DNA of 64,000 bases from positions 124,001 through 188,000 of the forward strand of contig NZ_FOAP01000005.1 of assembly GCF_900109545.1 (NCBI RefSeq). The letters run 5' to 3'. The notes beneath the pieces are model-generated. The model was not told the origin of the DNA, made no database searches, and saw only the letters and a program-made list of their open reading frames with translations. The stretch's first letter is position 1. Each line of letters starts with the position of its first letter. A program made the translations under genes and the position numbers. The DNA comes from Stigmatella aurantiaca (GTDB lineage: Bacteria > Myxococcota > Myxococcia > Myxococcales > Myxococcaceae). Shown piece after piece: positions 44,326-52,147 of this stretch.

Positions 44326-45363
44326 CTAGTCCTGCCCCAGCACGCGCGAGAGCACCTGCGCGGTGAAGTTCACCAGGGGGATGACGCGCTGGTAGTTCAT
44401 GCGCGTGGGCCCAATCACCCCCACCGTGCCGAGCACCTGCTCGCGGCTGCCGTAGGGGCTGGCGATGACGGTGACTTCGCCGGCGGCGGAGAACTCGCTC
44501 TCGGCGCCGATGAAGATCTGCATCTCCCGGGCGCGCTGCACCCGGTCGAGCAGCTGCAAGAGCTTGTGCTTCTCGTCCAGCATCTTGAAGAGCGCGCGCA
44601 TGCGCTCCACGTCGGCGAACTCGGGCTGCTCCAGGAACGAGTTGGTGCCTTCGATGCGCACGCGCTCGGACTCCGGGGTGTCCAGGTCCGTGGCGGCCGC
44701 CCCCAGCTTGAGCGCCTTGGACGTCAGCGCGTTGTAGAGCGCCTGCTCCTGGTCCATCTCCTGGCGGATGCGCTCGCGCGCCTCCTCCAGGGACACCTCG
44801 CGCAAGAGCTCGGACAGGAAGTTGGAGGCCTTGAGCAGCTCGTCCGAGGTGACGGGGAAGTCGACGGTGATGACCTTGTTCTGCACCTGCCCGCCGTTGC
44901 CCACGAGCACCGCCAGCACCCGGTCCTCGCGCAGCCGGACGAACTCGATGCGGTGGAACACCGCGGCGCCCGGGCGGGGGGTGATGACGACGCTGGCGTG
45001 GCGGGTGAGCGAGTGCAGGACGCGGCTCGCCTCGGAGAGCATGTCCACGACGTTCTTCTCCTGGCCGAGCCCCGCGTGGATGAGCTCCCGGTCGCGGGGG
45101 GCCGGCTCCTTGAGCCGCACCAGCGTGTCCACGTAGAAGCGGTAGCCCTGGTCGGTGGGCACCCGCCCCGCGGAGGTGTGGGGCTTCTCCAGGAAGCCCA
45201 GCTCCTCGAGGTCCGCCAGCACGTTGCGCAGCGTGGCCGAGGAGACATCGAACCCCGGCTTGCGGCTGAGCTGCTGACTGCCCACCGGCCCGCCCGTGGT
45301 GATGTACTCCTGCACGACGGCCCGGAGGACTTCCTTCTCGCGATCGCCAATCTCGTCCGACAT
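44326..45363 (-). CDS. hrcA: heat-inducible transcription repressor HrcA
   Basis: The start at ATG 45363 gives 345 residues. The N-terminal winged-helix region (GDREKEVLRAVVQEYI, then GPVGSQQL and FDVSSATLRNVLADLEELGFLEKPHTSAGRVPTD) is the HrcA DNA-binding signature, followed by the GAF-like inducer domain. HrcA represses chaperone operons by binding CIRCE elements; no CIRCE sequence is visible in this window, so its targets lie elsewhere. The gene is alone, divergent from the dioxygenase-like gene, with 212 bases between the starts. Downstream is a short remnant-like stretch (44198-44325) between convergent genes. Confidence 0.95.
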   Translation of the reverse strand: MSDEIGDREKEVLRAVVQEYITTGGPVGSQQLSRKPGFDVSSATLRNVLADLEELGFLEKPHTSAGRVPTDQGYRFYVDTLVRLKEPAPRDRELIHAGLGQEKNVVDMLSEASRVLHSLTRHASVVITPRPGAAVFHRIEFVRLREDRVLAVLVGNGGQVQNKVITVDFPVTSDELLKASNFLSELLREVSLEEARERIRQEMDQEQALYNALTSKALKLGAAATDLDTPESERVRIEGTNSFLEQPEFADVERMRALFKMLDEKHKLLQLLDRVQRAREMQIFIGAESEFSAAGEVTVIASPYGSREQVLGTVGVIGPTRMNYQRVIPLVNFTAQVLSRVLGQD

Positions 45364-45575
45364 CCCGCTCACAGTCCCGGCTGCCCGTGCCACTCGCCGG
45401 CCAGGAGGGCCGCAAGGACGACGAGAGTCCGAAGTGTAAGAAGGTCCCGGGAACGGTTCAATCCCAGCCCAGCACCAGGCAATCAGGCGACGGCTCCTGG
45501 GGGCGCTCCCCACCCTCGGGAAACGCCACGTCCACCCTTGAAGCGGGGGGGCGGAACGGCCTCAGATGGCGGGCC

Positions 45576-46052
45576 ATGTACGATGACCCCCTGGAAGCAC
45601 ACCAGACCGCCGCCTCGCTGCTGTACCGGTATGCCACCAGCCTGGACGATGGGCCCCTGGCGCACTGGCCCCGCTGCTTCACCGAGGACGGGCACTACCG
45701 GCTCATCCCCCGGGAGAACTTCCTCCAGGGGGTGCCCGTGGCGCTCCTGCACTGCACCTCCCGGGGCGCCATGGAGGAGCGCGTGAAGGCCCTGTACCGG
45801 GTGCAGGCCACGGTGCCGTACGCCTGCCGCCACCTCTACACCAACGTGCTGGTGGAGCCGGGCAGCCCGGGGCGCGTGCTGCTGCGCGCCAACTACGCCG
45901 TGTACCACACGGTGGACGAGGGCGAGGTGGACCTGCTGAGCGTGGGCCGGCTGGAGGCCCAGGTGCTGCTGCGCCCCGAGGCCCTCTTCGAGCGCATGGA
46001 CGTCATCTTCGAGATGTGCCGGCTCTCGGGCACGCGCGTCTACCCGCTCTGA
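45576..46052 (+). CDS. aromatic-ring-hydroxylating dioxygenase beta-subunit-like protein
   Basis: The start at ATG 45576 gives 158 residues. The sequence fits the ring-hydroxylase beta/SnoaL-like cone fold: an N-terminal helix (AASLLYRYATSLDDGPLAHWPRCFTEDG), then HYRLIPREN, then RQALYRVQATVPY-like VKALYRVQATVPYACRH. Beta subunits normally pair with a Rieske alpha subunit; none is nearby, so this may be a stand-alone SnoaL-type protein. Its start lies 212 bases from the divergent hrcA start. The YedA-like exporter gene follows after 78 bases. Confidence 0.7.
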   Translation: MYDDPLEAHQTAASLLYRYATSLDDGPLAHWPRCFTEDGHYRLIPRENFLQGVPVALLHCTSRGAMEERVKALYRVQATVPYACRHLYTNVLVEPGSPGRVLLRANYAVYHTVDEGEVDLLSVGRLEAQVLLRPEALFERMDVIFEMCRLSGTRVYPL

Positions 46053-46130
46053 GCGGCCCTGGGACTTCAGGACACTGGCGCACATCGCACCCCTTCCGGG
46101 GACGCGTTAGAACACCGCGCCTTGTCCACC

Positions 46131-47105
46131 ATGCCCGCCCCCGCCGTCGCCGCGCTGTCCCCTGAATCCGCCGCCCCGGCCCCCCGCCGGGAGTGGCTCT
46201 ACTTCTGCCTGTTCGCCCTGTACGTCATCTGGGGCTCGACCTACCTGGGCATGCGCTTCGCGCTCATGGGCGGCTTTCCACCGCTGATGCTGGGGGGCTG
46301 CCGCTTCCTGCTGGCGGGCACGTGCCTGTACGTGCTGCTGCGCCTGAAGGGGGCGCCCCGGCCGGGCAGGCGCCAGTGGGCCGCCAGCGCCTTCACCGGG
46401 CTGCTGCTGCTCGTCATCGGCAACGGGGGCATCGCCATCGCCCAGCAGTGGGTGCCCTCGGGGGTGGCGGCGCTGGTGGCCGGCAGCATGCCGCTGTGGG
46501 CGGCGCTCTTCGGGGGCCTCACCGCGGGGCAGTGGCCGGGCACCTCCGAGCGGTGGGGGCTGGCGCTGGGCTTCGTGGGCATCGCCCTGCTCAACCGGGG
46601 CGGGGCCATGGGCGAGCACTGGCTGCCCATGGTGGGCCTGGTGCTGGCGCCCGTCGCCTGGGCCTTCGGCTCCATGTGGAGCAAGCGCCACCCGCACATG
46701 GCCCCGGGGCTCATGGCCACCGCCACGCAGATGCTGTGCGCGGGCGTCATGCTGCTGGGGCTGAGCCAGCTCTGGGGCGAGCGCATGGTGGCGATGCCCA
46801 CCCCGCGCGCCCTGCTCGCCTTCTTCTACCTCGTGGGCTTCGGCTCGCTCGTGGCCTTCAGCGCCTACGGCTACCTGCTGACGCACGCGCGGCCCGCGCT
46901 CGCCACCAGCTATGCCTACGTCAACCCGATGGTGGCGGTGCTGCTGGGGTGGCTGCTGGCCGGGGAGACGCCGGGCCCCTCCACGCTGGGCGCCATGGCG
47001 GCCATCCTCGTGGCCGTCATGCTCATCACCCGCAACAAGGCGTCCTCCGCGCCGCCCCCCCCGCCGTCGCGCGAGCCTACCGCTCCTGGGGGATTCGCAC
47101 GCTGA
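46131..47105 (+). CDS. EamA/DMT-family exporter, YedA-like
   Basis: The product is 324 residues from ATG 46131 (TTG 46122 also in frame). Ten transmembrane helices in two EamA halves (about 22-150 and 165-300) are visible. The motifs WGSTYLGMRFAL at the N-terminus and the GNGGIAIAQQWVPSGVAAL region resemble E. coli YedA, a drug/metabolite exporter. The substrate is unknown. A proline-rich C-terminal tail overlaps the convergent kinase gene by 29 bases. Confidence 0.9.
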   Translation: MPAPAVAALSPESAAPAPRREWLYFCLFALYVIWGSTYLGMRFALMGGFPPLMLGGCRFLLAGTCLYVLLRLKGAPRPGRRQWAASAFTGLLLLVIGNGGIAIAQQWVPSGVAALVAGSMPLWAALFGGLTAGQWPGTSERWGLALGFVGIALLNRGGAMGEHWLPMVGLVLAPVAWAFGSMWSKRHPHMAPGLMATATQMLCAGVMLLGLSQLWGERMVAMPTPRALLAFFYLVGFGSLVAFSAYGYLLTHARPALATSYAYVNPMVAVLLGWLLAGETPGPSTLGAMAAILVAVMLITRNKASSAPPPPPSREPTAPGGFAR

Positions 47106-50013
47106 AGGTGGTGCCCTGGCCGGGCGCGCTGTCCACCTGGATGTGGCCCCCGTGGGCCTCCACCACCTGGCGGGCAATCCACAACCCCAGCCCCAGCCCT
47201 CCGTAGTTGCGGCCGGGCACCGCGCGCTCGAAGCGCTCGAAGATGCGGGCCTGGTCCTCCGGGAGAATGCCGATGCCCTGGTCGGCCACCGTCAGCCGCG
47301 AGAAGCCCGCTTCGCTCCACGCGCGCACCCGGAGGGGCCTGCCCTGGCCGTACTTGAGCGCGTTGTCGAGCAGGTTGCGCACCACCTTCTCGAAGCGGGC
47401 CCGGTCGTACCGCCCCACCAGGGGCCGCTCCACCTCCAGCGTCAGGGTGTAGCCGGCGCGCTCCAGGACATCCCGGAGCTGCGCCACCGTGTCGCCCACC
47501 ACCTCCGCCAGGTCCACCTCCTCCAGTTGGAGCCGCAGCCGCCCCAGCGACAGCTGGGACACCTCCAGCAGCGTCTCCACCAGGCTGTGCAGGCGCTGCA
47601 CCTGCCGGCCCGCGGAGGCCAGGCGCGGGGCCAGGCGCTGCCGGGGCTCGGGCCCCAGGTCGCGCTCGAGCAGCTCCAGTTGGAGCCGGAAGGCCATCAG
47701 GGGCGTCTTCAGCTCGTGGCTGGCCACGGACAGGAACTCATCGCGCACCAGCACCGCGCGCCGGAGCGCCTCCGCGCGCATCTCCTGGAGGCCCGCCTCG
47801 CGGCGCATGCGCGACAGCTCCAGCGTGGAGCGCACCCGGGCCACCAGCTCCCGGGCGCTGAAGGGCTTCACCAGGTAGTCATCCGCGCCCGCCTCCAGCC
47901 CCTCCACCGCGGCCTCCTCGCCCGCGCGCGCCGACAACATCACCACGGGCACCGTGCGCGTGAGGGGCTCCTGCCGCAGCGCCCGCAGCAGGCCAAAGCC
48001 GTCCAGGCGCGGCATCATCACATCGGTGAGGAGGAGGTCCGGCACGCGCGCCCGCGCCGCCTCCAGCGCGGCCTGCCCGTCCGCCACCGCCTCCACCTCG
48101 AAGGAGGAGGACAGCACGCGCCGGATGTAGTCGCGCATGTCGGCATTGTCGTCCGCCAGCAACAGGCGCCCCAGGAGGGGCCTCGGGGCCTCCACGGCCC
48201 CGGCGGGCGCCGGCCCGGGCGCCTCGGAAGGCCCCTTCGCGGGGTCCTCCAGCCACCCCCAGGCCTCCGAGAGGAACGCCTCCGGGCCCGTGGCGGTGGA
48301 GGCGAGCTGCCGGGGGGTGCGGAGCTGCTCCGGGGCCAGGTGCGCCCGGCCTCCGGGGAGGCCGACGGTGAAGCAGCTCCCCACTCCCGCCTCGCTCTGG
48401 ACGCGGACGGTGCCCCCGTGCAGCCGCACCAGGTCCTGCACGAGCGCCAGGCCAATGCCGGTGCCCTCGTGGGTGCGGCCCTGGGCGCCCTTCACCCGGT
48501 AGAAGCGCTCGAAGAGGTGGGGCAGGTCTTCCGGGGGAATGCCCGTGCCGGTGTCCTGTACCTCCAGGAGTGCCTGCCCGCCCTGCTCGCGCAGGCGCAC
48601 GGTGATGGTGCCCTGGAGGGTGAACTTGAAGGCGTTGGACAGGAGGTTGAGGACAACCTTCTCCCACATCTCCCGGTCCACGTAGAAGGGCTCGGGCAGC
48701 GCGGGGCAGTCCACCGTCAAGGTGAGCCCCGCGCGCTCGGCCACCGAGCGGAAGCCGCTGGCCAGCTCCGCGGTGTACGCGGCCAGGTCCACCGGCTCGA
48801 AGCTCGCCTCCAGCCGGCCCGCCTCCAGCCGGCTGAAGTCCAGCAGCGTGTTCACCAGGCGCAGCAGCCGCGAGGCGTTGCGGTGGACGACTTCCAGCTC
48901 CTGCGCCGCGGCCTTCGGCAGCACGCCCGCGCCGAGCAGGTCCTCCAGCGGCCCCAGCATCAGCGTGAGGGGCGTGCGGAACTCGTGGGAGACGTTGCTG
49001 AAGAAGGCCGTCTTGGCGCGGTCCAGCTCCGCGAGCTGCTCGGCCCGCCGGCGCTCCTCCTCGGAGGCCCGGGCATTGCGCAGCGCCACGGACACCTGGC
49101 TGGCCATCAGCTCGTAGAACGACGCATAGCCCTCGTCGAGCGCGCGGTTGGGGCTCAGCCCCACCACGAGCACGCCCAGCGGGGCCGCCTGGCCGGAGGA
49201 GGCCAGGGGCATGAGCAGCGCCGAGCCCACGGGGTCTCCCCAGGGCCCGCCGTGCACCGCCAGGTGCCGCGCCACATCGTCCACGCGCACCGTCTCCCCG
49301 GCCAGCGCCCGCTCCAGCGGCCAGGGGCAGGCGGCCTCCGTCCAGTCCACCCCCACGGCGCCGGCGAACGCCAGCGGGCCGTCCTCCCGCTCGCGCAGGT
49401 AGAGCAGCGCGAAGGGCACATCGAGCGGCGAGGCGGACAGCGCGGTGAGCACCTGCTGGCTCGTCTTGCGCACCTCGCGGCTCTCGCCCGCGTGGGCGCT
49501 CAAGTCCCGCAGCAGCCGCACGCGCCGGTCCCCCAGCACCTGCTGGGTCACCTCGCTGCACACCGCGAGCATGCCCACGATGCGGCCCGCGTCGTCCTCC
49601 GCGGGCGCGTGCGAGACGCTGAAGTAGGCCTCCTCGCGGTAGCCGCCACGCTCCATCAGCAGCATGAGGGCGGGCGTCCAGTTGGCGGCGCCCGTGGCCA
49701 TCACCTCGTGAATCATGGGCCCCAGGGTGTCCCAGGACTCGGCCATGGTGACGCGGATGTCCTCGCCCAGCCCCGAGGGGTGCTTGTCGCCGATGAGCTT
49801 GGAGTAGGCGTCGTTGTAGAACTGGATGAAGCGCGGCCCCCAGGTGAGCACCATGGGGTAGCGCGAGGACAGCAGGGTGCGGATCAGCGCCCGGAGGCTG
49901 GGCGGCCACCCGCTGGGAGGCCCCAAGGGGGTGGAGGCCCAGTCGTGCGCGTTCACACGCGCATGCATCTCACTGGGGCCCGGAAAGCCCGCGGACTTCG
50001 CCACGTCAGACAC
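47077..50013 (-). CDS. hybrid histidine kinase with two kinase cores around a receiver domain
   Basis: The 978-residue product is soluble. A PAS domain at about 25-165 (WGPRFIQFYNDAYSKLIG) is followed by a GAF domain at about 175-320. The first HisKA/HATPase pair has His343 (SHEFRTPLTL). A receiver domain near 615-735 carries Asp664 (LLLTDVMMP). A second HisKA/HATPase pair follows with His766 (SHELKTPLMAF) and GGLGLGLWIA at the end. The PAS-GAF-HK-REC-HK order is uncommon. The gene starts three bases after the stop of the preceding kinase gene, so both are in one operon, and its 3' end overlaps the convergent exporter gene. Confidence 0.93.
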   Translation of the reverse strand: MSDVAKSAGFPGPSEMHARVNAHDWASTPLGPPSGWPPSLRALIRTLLSSRYPMVLTWGPRFIQFYNDAYSKLIGDKHPSGLGEDIRVTMAESWDTLGPMIHEVMATGAANWTPALMLLMERGGYREEAYFSVSHAPAEDDAGRIVGMLAVCSEVTQQVLGDRRVRLLRDLSAHAGESREVRKTSQQVLTALSASPLDVPFALLYLREREDGPLAFAGAVGVDWTEAACPWPLERALAGETVRVDDVARHLAVHGGPWGDPVGSALLMPLASSGQAAPLGVLVVGLSPNRALDEGYASFYELMASQVSVALRNARASEEERRRAEQLAELDRAKTAFFSNVSHEFRTPLTLMLGPLEDLLGAGVLPKAAAQELEVVHRNASRLLRLVNTLLDFSRLEAGRLEASFEPVDLAAYTAELASGFRSVAERAGLTLTVDCPALPEPFYVDREMWEKVVLNLLSNAFKFTLQGTITVRLREQGGQALLEVQDTGTGIPPEDLPHLFERFYRVKGAQGRTHEGTGIGLALVQDLVRLHGGTVRVQSEAGVGSCFTVGLPGGRAHLAPEQLRTPRQLASTATGPEAFLSEAWGWLEDPAKGPSEAPGPAPAGAVEAPRPLLGRLLLADDNADMRDYIRRVLSSSFEVEAVADGQAALEAARARVPDLLLTDVMMPRLDGFGLLRALRQEPLTRTVPVVMLSARAGEEAAVEGLEAGADDYLVKPFSARELVARVRSTLELSRMRREAGLQEMRAEALRRAVLVRDEFLSVASHELKTPLMAFRLQLELLERDLGPEPRQRLAPRLASAGRQVQRLHSLVETLLEVSQLSLGRLRLQLEEVDLAEVVGDTVAQLRDVLERAGYTLTLEVERPLVGRYDRARFEKVVRNLLDNALKYGQGRPLRVRAWSEAGFSRLTVADQGIGILPEDQARIFERFERAVPGRNYGGLGLGLWIARQVVEAHGGHIQVDSAPGQGTTFSVRIPQER

Positions 50014-50016
50014 CGT

Positions 50017-52050
50017 CTAGACCACCGAGGCCTGGGGGCGCTCCCCGGAGGACGCCGGGGGCGGCTCCGAGCGCGGGGCAGGGCCCGGGGCGGCGCCCGC
50101 CTCTGGGTTGGCCTCCACAGCGGCCGGGGCCGCCTCGCGAGGCAGCCAGACGTGGAAGGTGGAGCCCTCGCCCGTGCAGCCCTGGGAGTCCACCCAGATG
50201 CGGCCGCCGTGCTGCTCGACGATGCCCTGGCTGATGGTCAGCCCCAACCCCAGCCCGCCGTACTTCGAGCCGTGCGCGCGGCCAAAGCGCTCGAAGATGA
50301 GCGCCTGCTTCTCGGGGGGAATCCCCACCCCACAATCCTTCACGGACAGTTGAATGCCCTCCCCATCGGCCGCCGCCTTCACCACCACCTCGCCGCCCTC
50401 GGGGGAGTAGCGGATGGCGTTGGACAAAAGGTTCGTCAGCACCTGATCCAGGCGCCCCCGGTCCCAGAGCCCCTCCAGGTGCTCCTGGACGTCGATGCGC
50501 AGCGGGTGCTGCTGCGAGAGCACCCCCATGCGGTCACACGTCTCGTGCACCAGCCCGCCCAAATCGAAGCGCTCCAGCTCCAGCGAGAGCCGGCCCGCCT
50601 GGAGCCGGCTGATGTCGAGCAGATCCTCCACCAGCTTCGTCATCCGGTCGATCTGCCGGTTGATGATCTTCAGGGACTTGCCCGTGCCACTCTCCCCCTC
50701 GCCGCCCAGCTTGAGCAGGGCCAGGTGGGCATGGCCCTTGGCGGCGGCCAGCGGGGTGCGCAGCTCGTGGCTCGCGGCGGCCAGGAACGCGTCCTTCGCC
50801 TCGCTGGCCAGCAGCAGGGCCGCCTCGGCCCGCTTGCGCTCGGTGATGTCCCGCGCCACGCACACGAAGCGGCCCGGGCCCCCGCCCGCCGCCACGTACT
50901 GGAGCACGGCCTCCACCGGAATCTCGCGCCCATCCTTGCGCCGGTACACCGTGGAGTAGGTGTGGCTGGGCTGCTCGCCGCTCTGCAGCGGCGCCAGGAG
51001 CTTGCGGAAGCCCTCCTCATCGAAGGTGCCCTCCACCTGGAGCATGGGCATGCCCACGAGCTGCTCGCGCTCCAGGCCGAGCTGCTTGGTGGCGCCCACG
51101 TTGGCGTAAGTGAGCGTGAGGCGCTCGGGCTCGAACATGAGCACGCAGTCGAGCGTGGCATCCAGCGTGGCCTTGAAGCGCTCCAGCGTGGCCTCGGCCC
51201 GCTTCTTGTCGTCGATGTCCGTGGCCACGGCGATGAAGCCCACGAGCTTGCCCGTGCCATCGCGCTCGGGCACCGCGCGCCCCAGGTGCCAGCGCCAGGT
51301 GCCGTCATGGCGCCGCATGCGGAACTCGTGCTCCATGCGCGACACGGTGCGCACCGCCTCGTTCCACTCCCGGCGCATCATGTCCCGGTCCGCGGGGTGC
51401 ACCGACTTCAGGAAGAACTCCAGCGAGGGCGCCTCCTCCTTCAGGCCGGTGTAGTCGCCCCAGACCTGGTTGGCGTAGTTGAGCGTCCCGTCGGCGCTGG
51501 CGGCCCACATGGGCTCGGGCAGCGCGTTGAGCAGCCGCCGGTAGCGCAGCTCGCTCTCGCGCTCCAGCGCCTCGCGCTCCTTCTGCCGCAGGAGCGCCGC
51601 CTGGCGCTGGAGCTGCTGCTCCTTGAGCGACAGGTCCACGAAGACGCCGACCTTGGAGCGCAGGATCTCCGGATCGAACGGCTTGAGCAGGTAGTCCACC
51701 GCGCCGTGCTCGTAGCCCTTGAAGATGTGGGCCGCGTCCCGGCTGAGCGCGGTGAGGAAGATGATGGGGATGGTGCGCGTGCGCTCGCGCTGCTTGATGA
51801 GCGCCGCGGTCTGGAAGCCGTCCATGCCCGGCATCTGCACGTCCATGAGGATGACGGCGAACTCGCGCTGGAGCAGGAACTTGAGCGCCTCCTCCCCGCT
51901 GGTGGCCTTGACGAGCTCCTGGCCCAAGGGCTCCAGGATGGCCTCGAGCGCCAGCAGGTTGGAGGGGTGATCATCCACCATCAGAATGCTGGCCCGGGAG
52001 CGGGGAGCGCTCTCGGGGCTGCGATCAGGGGTGGTATCGGTGGGAATCAT
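50017..52050 (-). CDS. hybrid histidine kinase REC-PAS-PAS-HK
   Basis: The product is 677 residues from ATG 52050 (a TTG at 52059 is in frame). An N-terminal receiver domain holds Asp70 (LMDVQMPGMDGF). A coiled coil (about 140-170) leads to two PAS domains (about 175-285 and 300-410), each ending with a PAC-like segment. The kinase core has His428 ([14 protein letters not shown]) and an ATP-binding domain with GLGLGLTIS. No transmembrane helix is present. A C-terminal Pro/Ala/Glu tail of about 40 residues follows. It is four bases from the next kinase gene and 97 bases downstream of the giant kinase gene. Confidence 0.94.
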   Translation of the reverse strand: MIPTDTTPDRSPESAPRSRASILMVDDHPSNLLALEAILEPLGQELVKATSGEEALKFLLQREFAVILMDVQMPGMDGFQTAALIKQRERTRTIPIIFLTALSRDAAHIFKGYEHGAVDYLLKPFDPEILRSKVGVFVDLSLKEQQLQRQAALLRQKEREALERESELRYRRLLNALPEPMWAASADGTLNYANQVWGDYTGLKEEAPSLEFFLKSVHPADRDMMRREWNEAVRTVSRMEHEFRMRRHDGTWRWHLGRAVPERDGTGKLVGFIAVATDIDDKKRAEATLERFKATLDATLDCVLMFEPERLTLTYANVGATKQLGLEREQLVGMPMLQVEGTFDEEGFRKLLAPLQSGEQPSHTYSTVYRRKDGREIPVEAVLQYVAAGGGPGRFVCVARDITERKRAEAALLLASEAKDAFLAAASHELRTPLAAAKGHAHLALLKLGGEGESGTGKSLKIINRQIDRMTKLVEDLLDISRLQAGRLSLELERFDLGGLVHETCDRMGVLSQQHPLRIDVQEHLEGLWDRGRLDQVLTNLLSNAIRYSPEGGEVVVKAAADGEGIQLSVKDCGVGIPPEKQALIFERFGRAHGSKYGGLGLGLTISQGIVEQHGGRIWVDSQGCTGEGSTFHVWLPREAAPAAVEANPEAGAAPGPAPRSEPPPASSGERPQASVV

Positions 52051-52147
52051 GCTGAGCAAGCGGGGGCCCTGGAGGATGACAGGCGAACGCTAGGCATGCC
52101 TCGGGGCCGGGCAAAAGGCCCCAAAGGCAAGCCGTGTGCTATCCAAC

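Noticed and set aside
44198-45575. CIRCE operator near hrcA
   Set aside because: No TTAGCACTC-N9-GAGTGCTAA-like repeat could be found on either side of the gene.
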